A DNA stretch of 22,645 bases. Origin: Hofstenia miamia (Eukaryota > Xenacoelomorpha > Acoela > Hofsteniidae). The notes beneath the pieces are model-generated. The model had not been told where the DNA came from, did not search any database, and was given only the letters and a program-made list of their open reading frames with translations. This document shows positions 1 through 9,000 of the stretch, one piece after another. Every line of letters starts with the position of its first letter. Positions within the stretch are counted from its first letter, which is position 1. The DNA is taken from contig CABFPE010001775.1 of NCBI GenBank assembly GCA_900660155.1, positions 1 through 22,645 on the forward strand, given 5' to 3'. Both the position numbers and the translations under genes were made by a program.

Positions 1-8
1 GGTCAGCC

Positions 9-758
9 ATGGTATACCCAGCAATCCTTCCTATAGAGTCTAGTGGTGGACAAGAATATTTCAACAAGCATTCTGGGCTCCTGAAATTCACTGGTCATAT
101 TGACGAGATTTCTCAATCTTTTGAAGAATGGTTTTTTTTATTTGAACTGAATGTTCCCATTGTATCTTCAAGGGTTGGCTTACAACCAATACATCATGTT
201 GGATCACAAAATGAAAACTGATTATCAATTACTCATGGGTTATTTTGAAGACCATTATCAGGCCTCTCACATTAAGCACCAGTATAAGACTCTGCTATGT
301 GACATTTCTTTGAAGAGAGGTGATGATATCTGAAACTGTATTACCCAACATGTCATCTGAGTATTCTAGGCATGATCTTTTTTCTTATATCTGTCAGGGT
401 TTCCCCCATTACATTCATAGTTGCCTGGAATTAAAATGTGATCCCAAAGATAGTCTCCACAATATTATAAGCAAAGCTATTAGTGTTGTTTACTTAATTC
501 ATAATTTGAGTCAGATTGACCAGGATGTTGTTGAGACCAGTAAATTTAAGTCAAAGGAAAGCTTCCCTAAAGCCTCTTCAAACAAAGAGTTTGATCCTTC
601 TGCTATTAGATGCTATCAATGTGGAACAGAAGGGCCATTTAAAAACTAGTTTTAGGGCTGCAATTCAAATATTGGCTGACAGAGATGGATTTCTCATTCA
701 TGAACCCAAAGAGGTCATTGATACCAATATCAATGAGATCTTAGAACATTTAAACTAG
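9..758 (+). pseudogene. Element D gag fragment with degenerate zinc knuckle
   Basis: Gag normally forms the particle shell and packages the element RNA. The capsid-like block reads in pieces: 9-150 (LLKFTGHIDE...EEW), 151-333 (LDHKMKTDYQLL to GDDI), then 320-649 (YSRHDLFSYICQGFP). Each aligns with the same block of element A at about 5880-6400. A nucleic-acid-binding zinc knuckle starts as CYQCG near 610 but runs into stops. The following GHLKT lies one frame away (516-758), so the CCHC motif is broken by an indel. A TGA follows GDDI at 331-333, the same position as in A and B. Clearly non-functional. Confidence 0.75.
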
Positions 759-832
759 CTGGAGCACTGCCTTTTGAAAAACATGTGCAGGACATTCTCA
801 TGATTACCAACAGGATGAGGAAAAATGTGATT

Positions 833-1239
833 CCTGTGGAAGTTAATGGGAGTTTAGTGAATACAACAGTAGATACCAGAGCCACAGCCTTGATTATTAG
901 TGATGAATGTTGCACAGCTCTGGCATGAGTTGGGATGCCTTAGACTTTTCAGTTCTTCATCTAATTGATGCTTCTGGAAACAAGATCTCTCTTTGAGGAA
1001 AGATTAGCAATGTGGAAATGTGAATTAATATGGAAGTCTTTCAGGTGGACTTAGTTGTTGTGGATACATCCAAACAACCATTGCCATATGATATAATATT
1101 AGGAAGTGATTTCTTGGAGCATAGCACCTGTGTTATTGACTATGGGAATAATACAATCTCTATCAAGGATCATGAGGCCACACAACTAACCACAATTCCT
1201 GAAAAGGAAATTTATTTTCAAGACACTGAGCCTGTGTAG
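833..1239 (+). pseudogene. Element D aspartic protease remnant
   Basis: The retroviral-type protease would cleave the polyprotein. The active-site region reads VDTRATALIISDEC from 869, where A has IDTGAATSIITDEF. The catalytic D-T-G is D-T-R here, as in element B. Downstream, 1030-1239 is open and contains VVVDT, LPYDIILGSDFL and VIDYGNN; the ILG tract is the expected second half of a pepsin-fold protease. Stops near 925 and 995 separate the two halves. Confidence 0.7.
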
Positions 1240-1595
1240 CTTGAGGCAAGGCATTGAATGAGAGCTCCTGTGCTCACTGATAATAATAATTATAATGGTG
1301 ACATCATGGTTTCCAGACAAAAGAAAAGCCACCACAAGGGCATTACTCTCTCACCCAACTAGTGTCATGTATGGTATGGAAAAATGTACATCATGATATT
1401 AAACAGTTTCAAGTTCTCAACCTTATTCAATACTTCACAACTAGAGATAGTGGCAGTACTGATTCAAATTGAAAATCTAAATACAGCCTGTCTACCCATA
1501 TTCACAGCATTCATGATCTGGACGAACTGTCCAATATTATCAAAATTCCCACTGTTACAATAGAGTCACATCTGCATCTCAATGAGGCAGAACAT
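1240..1595 (+). other. Element D linker between protease and RT, no recognisable reading frame
   Basis: This stretch corresponds to the PR-RT linker of A (7289-7594). It has stops in all three forward frames, and I could not find the [R/Q]-[L/F]-K-G motifs that A and B carry there. Confidence 0.4.
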
Positions 1596-2066
1596 ATGTT
1601 GTTGATAGCATTGCTGAAGAGCAAGAACAAGGTCTTTAATTACAGAGCCATTAGTATTAGGCAAGCAATATGTGAAGAACACACTATCAAGACAAAGCAT
1701 AATAACCCCATTCAACTCCCAGTATGGCAAGTCCCTGAGAATCTAAGGGATGAATACAAAAAAATCTTGAGTGATCTTATAGAGAGCAGAATCATCCATT
1801 GAAGCAACAGTCCCTATGCTGCTCTAACTGTCTTCATCAAGTGAGTGGAAAAATATTTATTATATATTGATTTTCACAAATTGAATGATGTTACAATTAA
1901 AGATGCTTATCCTCTCCTGTGAATTGAAGACTTATTATATGACACCAGCTGCTATAAGTTTTTCTCATGCCTCAACTTATGCAAGGTTTATTGGCAGGTT
2001 CTGATGAGGCTGTCAGATATCCAAAAAACCACTTTCATTACACCATATGAATTGTATGAGTGGAAG
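1596..2066 (+). pseudogene. Element D reverse transcriptase, N-terminal part
   Basis: 1596-1802 encodes LLKSKNKVFNYRAISI followed by LPVWQVPENLRDEYKKIL, the region just before the first RT palm motifs in Gypsy elements. It matches A at 7690-7860. After a TGA at 1800 the frame resumes with SPYAALTVFIK, a broken copy of IDFHKLND, then LNLCKVYWQV and TPYELYEWK. The sequence stops at 2066, before the YIDD active site, where the pogo terminus begins. Several stops make it non-coding. Confidence 0.8.
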
Positions 2067-2068
2067 TA

Positions 2069-2170
2069 CTGTATTTTTTTGGACTATAAGGCACACCAGA
2101 TTATAAGATACAGTATCAGTGAATGCATCTATTTTCATATATAAGATGCACCAGATTATAAGGTGCATAA
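2069..2170. repeat. Pogo element terminus with subterminal direct repeats
   Basis: The terminus contains CACCAGATTATAAG twice, at 2094-2107 and 2149-2162, with a start-to-start distance of 55 bases. Repeats of this kind near the ends of pogo-like elements are usually transposase binding sites. Versions of this end known from other animals carry CG where this copy has CA or TG, consistent with methylation decay; that comparison is from general knowledge of the family. Confidence 0.7.
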
Positions 2171-2262
2171 AGCAAAACAAAATAATCAGATAAGTCAGAG
2201 TTCATTCAAATCATTGACAATATCAGTCAATATTACACAAAAAAGTGCACTCACTTTTTCAA

Positions 2263-3501
2263 TCATTCCTCTTCTACGAATCCATTAAATTCCTCGTCTT
2301 CAGTGTCGGAATTTAACAGTTGGGCAATAGTGGCATCAAGCAAGCCCAGATCCCCCTCATCATCATCTGATTCAGTCTCATTGCTGTTGCTTGGCTGCTT
2401 ACTGAGGATTCCAGCCTTTGTGAAAGCTCAGATGACAGTTGAGACCAATACCTTAGCCCAGGCATTGATGATCCTGTCTTGGTAAATGTGTGCTTACCTT
2501 CTGTCATCCACTGCTCCCATGCAGCTTGCAATTTAGCCTTGAACGCCCTGTTGACACCAATATCTAGCGGTTGGAGTTCTTTGGTTAATCCTCCAGGAAT
2601 GATGGCAAGCTCCGAATTGGTTTTCTTCACTTGGCTTTTGACAGTTTCAGTGAGATGAGCGCACATGGAGTCGTAGATCAATAAGGCCCGAGACGTGTGG
2701 AAAAAGCTGTCCGGTCTCCTGAAGTAAATTTCTCTCAGTCACTCACTCATTTTCTCCTGGCCTTGACGATGATTCCAACAGGAAAATTTCTTTTGGCAAA
2801 GTCTTCCTCTTAAAAATGACCATGGGTGGTAGTTTCTGGCCATTAGCCTGGCAACCGAGCACTAGAGTGAAGGCTGATTTCTCATTCCCAGTGGTGCATA
2901 TAGATACAGTAGAGGTGTGTATAGATACAGTAGACCTCTGTGTTTTTTCTACAGTATGGTTCACAGGGATGTCAAAGGTGAGAGGGACCTCGTCCATGTT
3001 TGTGATGTGGTCTGGCTGGATCTTCTCTTCAATGATCTTGTCCTTTCAGTAAATGTGGAAGATGGCCATCCTTTCTTCATAATCCTTTGGTAGTTGCTGC
3101 GAAGTGGTAGTTCTTGTGCGGATGGAGAGATGAAGCCTTTTCATAAAAAAGAAGCACCAAGAAGGAACACCTTGAAATTAGTTGATCTTTATATCAGGTG
3201 CCATTTCTGTTGCCTTAAGTCAGATGGAGACTGTAGAGATGCTTCTACCTGCTGTTCTCTGTTCAGTAATCCACTGCTCAATTTTGTCCTCAAAAAGTGG
3301 CCATGTTGCCTTGTTCCCTCAGAAACTCTTCTTCATCTTCTTTACTTGACACAGGTCATCTTCTTGTTTCCTCCACTTCTGTACCATTGATTCATTAATA
3401 TTGAATTGTTTCACAGCTGCTCCATTCCCTTGTTGTATTGCATTGCTGATGGAATTGAGTTTGAAATTCACATTGTAAGCATGTCTCTTAACAGGTGCCA
3501 T
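2263..3501 (-). pseudogene. Pogo/Tigger-like DDE transposase, broken
   Basis: The protein would bind the element ends and cut and join DNA in the nucleus. It starts MAPVKRHAYNVNFKL at 3501, a Brinker/CENP-B-like helix-turn-helix ending in MVQKWRKQEDDL. A second helix-turn-helix of the CENP-B/Tc5 type follows at about 3330-3180 (ATWPLFEDKIEQW). The catalytic domain has its first Asp in NMDEVPLTFD (near 2997), the second in IYDSMCAHL (near 2680) and the third in LQPLDIGVN (near 2565), a DDD triad. The acidic tail TEDEEFNGF ends at a TGA at 2263-2265. Two stops in the HTH region (after KKSF and after TVSI) fall where relatives have Arg, so they look like CGA-to-TGA changes. A frameshift near 2690-2745 separates the first and second Asp blocks. 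A 21-base duplication lies after the first Asp. It is a single-gene, non-functional element. Confidence 0.85.
2901..2942. repeat. 21-base tandem duplication inside the transposase pseudogene
   Basis: TAGATACAGTAGA occurs at 2901 and again at 2922, giving the peptide TVSIHTSTVSICTT on the minus strand. A single copy of this strand is expected between the first Asp and TTGNEKS in relatives. The period of 21 bases keeps the frame. Confidence 0.7.
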
Positions 3502-3739
3502 TTTGGGGTTGTTAATTACTAGATTTTGATCTGTTGTTGATTGCTTGGCTCTGATTGGTTTATCATCACCAGGAAAAGCTCAAATCAGTTGGTTTCTGCT
3601 CAGAGTTCACCACCCCAAAACAAGTTTGTCTAGACAGCATAGAAAGCTGATTCCACAACAATCAAGGGGAGTGCCTTCATTGCTTACCAAAGTTGTAATA
3701 AAATATTTTGACAGATTTTTCTGCACAGTGTGAACATAC
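3502..3739. other. Non-coding right flank of the pogo transposase
   Basis: This sequence lies upstream of the transposase start and is probably the element's 5' untranslated region. I see no inverted copy of the left terminus and no convincing ORF. It ends abruptly at the first base of the LTR of element A. Confidence 0.5.
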
Positions 3740-3958
3740 TGTAGCATTATCCAAATGAAATCATAAATAAGCTGCAAACATTGCAAGAAGAGATTAAGAT
3801 CAAAAAGAAGTTGATTAGAAATATTGTAATTACATCAATTAGTGTTATTTCAGATTTATTTGTAATATGCAACCAAGAAACAACATGTGTCAAAAAAGAG
3901 ATATTTGTGCCTGTTGAAAAAAATAATTTTTGACTAACTGACACTTTCATTATTTTCA

Positions 3959-3972
3959 GCCGCCATCTTGGC
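3959..3972 (+). promoter_or_regulatory. YY1-type binding motif in LTR U3
   Basis: GCCGCCATCTTGGC matches the YY1 recognition sequence (reverse complement contains AAGATGGCGGC). The same motif is kept in the LTR of element C (21436-21449) at the same distance from the TATA box, and is damaged in A's 3' LTR. It still holds a CpG, unlike most of the element. Confidence 0.6.
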
Positions 3973-4016
3973 AGAAAGTTCAAATTTGAATCAACACGTA
4001 CTTCTTTTAGAAATAC

Positions 4017-4024
4017 TATAAATA
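4017..4024 (+). promoter_or_regulatory. TATA box of the 5' LTR
   Basis: TATAAATA is present at the equivalent position in all three LTRs that keep this region (4017, 14332, 21493), which supports it as the core promoter of the element. Confidence 0.6.
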
Positions 4025-4860
4025 TATTAAAAACCCTGTAAGAAGTTGATAAAGAATTTTATTCGGAATTCTTATTTTGTTTCATATTAACGGTTTGCTT
4101 ATTTAATACAATGTTGAGCTAATCAAGCAGTGTTTAGTAGTGGTCTGGATACATCACAGGGAATGATTCTAGGGTCTCTGTGCCAGATCATGAAAGTGCA
4201 CATAGGTTAGGTATAGGAGTTTTCTCTCAATTAGCCGACTAGCATTTCATTTCTACATGTATTAAATAATTAATTGCCAACAAATGGTTGGATGACCAAA
4301 ATCTAGGAATTATATTAATACTATTTTAGATCCAAATTAATGACCTATAATCAACTGATATACTGACCATACATGTAGTAAACTATAAATGTAGGTTAGG
4401 AAGTTGTTTGAACTAAATATATTTAAAGCCAATAGATTTCTGGTAATGGCTACATGTAACAATTAACAAACAACTAGTAACAAGTCAGGTTGCAAATAGA
4501 ATAACACTTTCACAAATAGAGTTTAAGTCGAGTTGTGTTGTGCCTTGAGTATGCACTGAGCTATAGTAGGGTACACATAAACTGTATCAATTGAGCTGAG
4601 AAGTGGCACTCAACCAACAGATGGGATGGTGAAACTGGATGTGGAGATCTGCTTCAGGCAGATGCCCAGTAAAAGATCACAACAGACATCACTGCATGGC
4701 TTCATCACCTAAATAGTGAACAGTTAATTCTAGTTATGTAAGTTATTGGAAGTAACATTCAAGCAGTATATAATCAGTAAATCCTTACCTGCAATAACAC
4801 AGCTAACATTATACAGTAACAGCAGATAAACAGTGATAATGCCTGGTAGAAGATGTTACA

Positions 4861-4877
4861 TGATGACTGTGACAGCC
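4861..4877 (+). promoter_or_regulatory. Primer-binding site region
   Basis: TGATGACTGTGACAGCC directly follows the LTR end, where a tRNA 3' end would prime minus-strand DNA. C reads TGGTGACCATGACAGCC and B TGGCAAACATGAAAGCC at the same place. Most differences are C/T or G/A changes. I cannot assign the tRNA with confidence. Confidence 0.5.
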
Positions 4878-5090
4878 AAGAACAGCAATTTCAAAGAAGA
4901 AACATTCAATAAAACTACCCGCACATGACAATGAAAGCTACAAGTGAAAGTGGAAAAAGCAGCTAACATGTTATATGAATTAACAATCAATTAAGAAAGA
5001 GATATACCCTAAACCAAACAAAAGCACTTCACTAGGATCCTAGAATTGCAATCTAAAGAAAGGAAGACCACTACAAACCAAAGAGAAAAT
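4878..5090 (+). other. Leader between PBS and gag
   Basis: This untranslated leader precedes the first plausible gag start. It is shared with C (22353-22565) and B (20433-20643). I see no ORF in it; a packaging signal would be expected here but cannot be picked out by eye. Confidence 0.5.
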
Positions 5091-6713
5091 ATGACAAAAG
5101 GTAAGAAAGACAGTGCAAAGAAAAGTGCAATCAAAGCAGTAACCCCCAGAACAATATGATCATCGCCATATTTTGGTGAGAACTCAGCAATGGACACAGA
5201 ACTACAATCCCTTAGTTCACCTCCAGAAACAAACCCCCAGACACAAACCCATTGGATATAATGATTATGCTAAGGAAGAGCCAAGAAAATGAAGAACTCT
5301 TAAGACAACAAGTAGAACAATTGACTGAAAAAGTCAAAGAGATGGAATGACAAAGTGAAACAACACTGTCTGAGATCAGAATAAATATGGAAATGCGGCT
5401 AGAGGAACAAAGCCAACTATTCCAAGACGAAATTAAAACCCTCACCCACCAACTATCAGAGTCCAATAAAAGGTTTCTAGAGCAAAACCAGCAATGGCAA
5501 GAGAAAAATCAAGAGCTGGAAAGAACAAATAGACAATTAATCAAGGATAATGACCTACAGGTAGGAGAATTAGAACAGCTAAAAGATAAATTAAGATTGC
5601 TACAACTAACAGAAGAGGAAAACAGGAGCAGCATGTGTACCCATGAAATAGAATTTCATTCTAGAAAGGAAAGTGAATTGCAAGCACCTCACATACTGAC
5701 ATGCAAAGAGGTGACATATGAAGAATCAGGCAAAGACTCAAATTTTGAAAAACAGAAAATCATAATTGAAATCACAAAAGCAGTGACCACTCAACTGCAT
5801 GAGGAGGATGCTATAAGAAAACACAGAAAACCCAAATATCAATACTCAATCTTACTGCAATCGACTGCCAGTGATATGATACCCTGTAAAGTGACACTAC
5901 CCAAATTTAATGGAAGGGTAGAATGCTACAACCCTACATTTGCCAAATGGCTACAAATGTTCAAACTAACAATGGCGGAACAAAAAGTAACAGGCAGCAC
6001 CAGAAAGTCCCATTATACCTAACAGGGGCAGCCTCTCAGCATTACCTGCTTTTGGATGCAGAAACAAAAAGAAATTATCAAATACTAATCAGAGATTTCA
6101 TGAACTACTACAAGAATGAAAGTTTCAAAAATCAATACCAAATCATTCTAAACGTGATGAAAATGAAGAAAACTGACGACATTTGAAATTATATGCAACA
6201 AGTTGAATGATTGCCAATGCTCAGTTTGAGGGAAAACAGATACTCAAAATACGATTTATTCTCACACATCTGCAAAGGGATGCCCAAAAGCATCAGAACG
6301 CAGTTCAAAATTAAATGTGACATCAATGATAAGTTGGAGAGAATGATTAGAAAAGTGGTTGACATACAAGCAACCATTGAAAACAATGCCCGAATATACA
6401 AGAGAGCCACATGGCATAGAGAAGGACCAACCTGGAGAAACAATCTTAAACCATTACCCCCAACAAAGCTTATACAGAGGCAAAGCAAGATAAGATAATA
6501 AAGGTGAAAGGAAAAGATGGTAAAACCAGAAAAGTAAAAGACAAGGACGTTAAATGTTATGGTTGTGGACAGAAGGGACATAAGAAACCAGATTGCCTGA
6601 AACAAATAAATGTAATTGGGGACAAAGAGGCTTATTATGATAAAGAGGACGTATTGCAGACAGAAGATGAAATTGACGAAGCATTGCCAACTGACAAGGA
6701 GTCAGAAAACTAA
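5091..6713 (+). pseudogene. Element A gag (coiled coil, capsid-like block, zinc knuckle), broken
   Basis: The likely start is ATG 5091 (MTKGKKDSAKKSAIKA, very basic), aligned with ATG 20429 in B; a later in-frame ATG lies at 5190. A long coiled coil follows (about 5290-5620, EEQSQLFQDEIKTLTHQLSE). The capsid-like block runs 5880-6400 (LPKFNGRVE, YLTGAASQHYLLLD, YSKYDLFSHICKGMP). A zinc knuckle CYGCGQKGHKKPDC (CX2CX4HX4C) at 6555-6596 would bind RNA. The gene ends at TAA 6711-6713, conserved in B. Breaks: TGA 5157 and a one-base loss near 5230, TGA 5348, a frame change near 6000, TGA 6184 and 6208, and a frame change near 6490. The TGAs are shared with B. An N-terminal coiled coil this long is unusual for Gypsy gag. 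Confidence 0.85.
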
Positions 6714-7288
6714 GTAGAGCACCAACTCATGACAACCATGCATTGATAATTATCCTGACAAACCTGACAAACATGATAACGATAGCTATTAATGGAGTAA
6801 TGATGAAAGCAACAATCGACACTGGAGCAGCTACATCCATAATTACTGATGAATTCACCATGAAGTTGGGATTCAAATGGGAGGATTTGAATAGTTGCAA
6901 TAAAAGATTAATAAATGCATCAGGGGATTATATCAATATGAAAGGAATGATAAAAACAGCACAAATGAGGATCTTGAATGCAACATTTGAAAAACCCTTG
7001 GTGGTGGTAGATACACACAATAATTCACTGCCATATGAAGTTATATTAGGCAATGACTTTTTGACAAAAAATGGATGTGTTATTAATTATGCTAATGGAA
7101 CCATAAAGGTAAAAGAGGAAGAGATAGAAATTGAGGAAGAACAAGAGAAGCAGAAGACAATTACATTTCAACTGCAAGAGGACATCCACCTACAGCCGCA
7201 TCAATGGAAAATGCACACAATCAAGACAGAAGACAATATAACAGCTGATATAATGCTGTACAACAACAAAGGCATTAACACTAAATGA
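6714..7288 (+). pseudogene. Element A aspartic protease (N-terminus of pol)
   Basis: The protease would mature Gag and Pol. It lies in the -1 frame relative to gag and overlaps the gag end; the open frame extends left past the gag TAA. The flap-and-active-site region reads ATIDTGAATSIITDEF near 6810-6860 with the canonical D-T-G. LPYEVILGNDFL near 7029 supplies the second conserved segment. A run of Glu and Lys follows. The frame reaches TGA 7286-7288, also present in B, and then continues open in the same frame. A is the only copy here with an unaltered D-T-G. Confidence 0.85.
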
Positions 7289-7594
7289 GTATCAATGCTG
7301 TCCAGCGTCTATATGATAAAACATGGAAAGGGGAGAATTCCAATCCTCAATGCCATGAACTGGAATGTCAATCTGAAAAAATCTCAAATAAGGATATATG
7401 GGAAATACATCAAAACTAACATCAGACTCATCTGGAAGGCAATCGAAGATTATGATGGAGCAAGTAATTTGCATGGTCAACTCAAGGACTTGCAAAGGAA
7501 AGCAGATAGTACTCCACATGGCTGACTCAAGGGCAAGTGGACGAACACCATCAAAGTTGCGAGTACTCCCAAAAGCTGATTCAAGGGCATTGGG
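7289..7594 (+). other. Pol linker between protease and RT, with repeated LKG/FKG motif
   Basis: This coding linker stays in the pol frame from the TGA at 7286 to RT. It has only two further stops, TGA 7523 and TGA 7577, and both fall at the first residue of a repeated motif. The repeats read GQLKD (7475), stop-LKGK (7523) and stop-FKGI (7577); the last two are preceded by STPHG and STPKS, 18 codons apart. B has CGA, TGA and CAA at the three sites. No known domain is recognised. Confidence 0.6.
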
Positions 7595-9000
7595 ATGACA
7601 GTAGAAGAAGAAGATACATACAGAACACCCAAAAAAAACGATGAGGACTACCAACATCTAGAAGAACAGCAGATCACGCAACTAAGGACATTGCTGGAGA
7701 AACACAAACATATATTCAACTACAGAGAGATAAGCATAGGACAGGTGGTAGGTGAAAAGCATAAAATTGTCACAACAACAAACAAACCCATCAAGCTACC
7801 AGTTAGAAGGTTGCCTAAGCAGCTGAAAGATGAATACAATCAAATACTGGAGGAATTAATTGATAATAAAATTATTTGTCCAAGTGAGAGCCCATACGCA
7901 GCACCAACTGTGTTTGTGAAACAGGGAAACAAGTATTGCTTATGCATCAACTTTCACAAATTGAACGAGGTGAGGAAAAAGGACTCATACCCCTTACCAC
8001 AGATAGAAGACATGCTATATGAAGCGAGTAAACACAAATACTTTACAACACTGGATTTATGCAAGGCCTACTGGCAAGTAAAAAATGGATGAGGACAACA
8101 TTGAGAAGACAGCATTTATAACTCCATATGGGCTATACAAATGGATATATATGGCGTTTGGACTCTGCAATGCACCAGCAACTTTTAAGAAGTACATAAC
8201 AAAGGTACTAAAGAACAAGACACATAGAATGGAGGAAGGGGTCAACGCCTATATAGATGACATCATAGTGACAAGTGACACAGTTCAAGAACATCTAGAA
8301 AAACTGGCAAGAACATTAACAATCCTAGAGAATGTGGGACTTCGCATTAATGGGAATAAGTGTGACATTCTCAAAGAGAAAATAGTGTTCCTCAGAAGAA
8401 TGATAGAAAAGGGCAGAATATGCATGAAGGACAACGTGAGAGAAATGATCCAAAAGATAGAGAAACTGAAAAACAAAAAAGACATACAGAGAATTATGGG
8501 ATTCTTCAACTATTATGGAACTTTTATTCCAAATATAGCTGGCAAGACAGCGAAAATGACCAAATTAATGAGGAAATCAGTGCCATTTGTATGGACTTGG
8601 CAGGAGCAAGAGGAATTGGACAACCTCAAAGAAGAACAGGTGAAATTACTTTCCCTCAACAAACCAGATTACAATGAAAAATTCATACTAGATTGCAACA
8701 TGAGCAAGGTGGCAATTGGAGCAATGCTTGGTCAGATTAAGAATGGGAAAGGGGTACCCATTCAGTTTTCAGCCGTAAACTGAGGGCAAGCAAAGAAAAC
8801 TACGGCTCTACCAAGGTAGAGATGCTCACACTGATTGAGAGTATTAAGAAATTTTGACACTTCCTTATTGGCAGAGAATTTAGAGTATGAATGGACAACA
8901 GTGGATTGGCCTGGTTAAAGAAGTTCTCTGGGGATAAGTCTGGAATAGTATTGTGGTGGATCAAATAACTAAATGAGTTCACATTCATGATCGAACATAG
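7595..9000 (+). pseudogene. Element A reverse transcriptase and RNase H
   Basis: RT and RNase H would copy element RNA into DNA inside the particle. Visible RT motifs are SPYAAPTVFVK, the INFHKLNEV block, FTTLDLCKAYWQV, YMAFGLCNAPATF, the catalytic YIDDI at 8250-8264, and KIVFLRRMI. The connection and RNase H follow: DCNMSKVAIGAMLGQ with the first Asp, KVEMLTLIESI with Glu, and MDNSGLAWLKKF with Asp. A one-base insertion in an A run near 8082 shifts the frame, and an indel near 8768 restores it. Stops at 8855 (TGA), 8888 (TGA) and 8966 (TAA) break RNase H. At 8855 B reads CGA in KFRHFL. Length and order fit Ty3/Gypsy. Confidence 0.9.

Larger units (their letters stand above)
1..2066 (+). mobile_element. 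Element D: truncated Ty3/Gypsy retrotransposon remnant (gag-PR-RT)
   Basis: This remnant reads gag, protease linker and reverse transcriptase in the usual Gypsy order, but is broken by stops and frame changes throughout. It enters from the left edge of the window and is cut at 2066 inside RT by the pogo element. Its peptides align with elements A and B over the same blocks: the gag block ending KRGDDI (A has KKTDDI), the VVVDT and LPYDIILGSDFL blocks after the protease, and the FNYRAISI block before RT. Many residues differ, so D belongs to a related but separate subfamily. The rest of its RT, integrase and 3' LTR are not found to the right of the pogo element. Confidence 0.85.
2069..3739 (-). 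mobile_element. Pogo/Tigger-type DNA transposon, right terminus missing
   Basis: A Tc1/mariner-superfamily element of the pogo branch lies in D's RT. Its left end follows a TA dinucleotide (2067-2068), the expected target for this superfamily, and begins CTGTATTTTTTTGGACTAT, a widespread animal pogo-like end. The transposase lies on the minus strand, so this end is 3' to the gene. The matching inverted end is not present near 3739; the sequence goes straight into the LTR of element A. The right TIR and second TA copy have therefore been lost, as has the remainder of D expected beyond them. Confidence 0.8.
3740..4860 (+). repeat. 5' LTR of element A
   Basis: 1121 bases starting TGTAGCATTATCC and ending GATGTTACA, repeated at 14072-15181 and 21218-22335 and, in part and inverted, at 20661-21217. 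A TATA box at 4017-4024 suggests a U3 of about 300 bases and transcription starting near 4045, leaving an unusually long R-U5 of roughly 800 bases. A YY1-type motif sits about 45 bases upstream of the TATA box. Confidence 0.9.

Noticed and set aside
730..915. Minus-strand ORFs opposite gag and pol (for example 730-915, 6189-6605, 9643-9867, 16294-16521, 19701-20532)
   Set aside because: Their hydrophobic, Ser/Phe/Leu-rich peptides are antisense shadows of A-rich coding strands with recognisable retroelement proteins on the other strand.
2303..3390. Plus-strand ORFs at 2303-2485, 2816-3052 and 3094-3390
   Set aside because: They are antisense to the pogo transposase, whose minus-strand motifs are clear.
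7475..7590. CRISPR-like or satellite array
   Set aside because: The repeats are short, unevenly spaced, degenerate at DNA level and in frame with pol; they are coding motifs.
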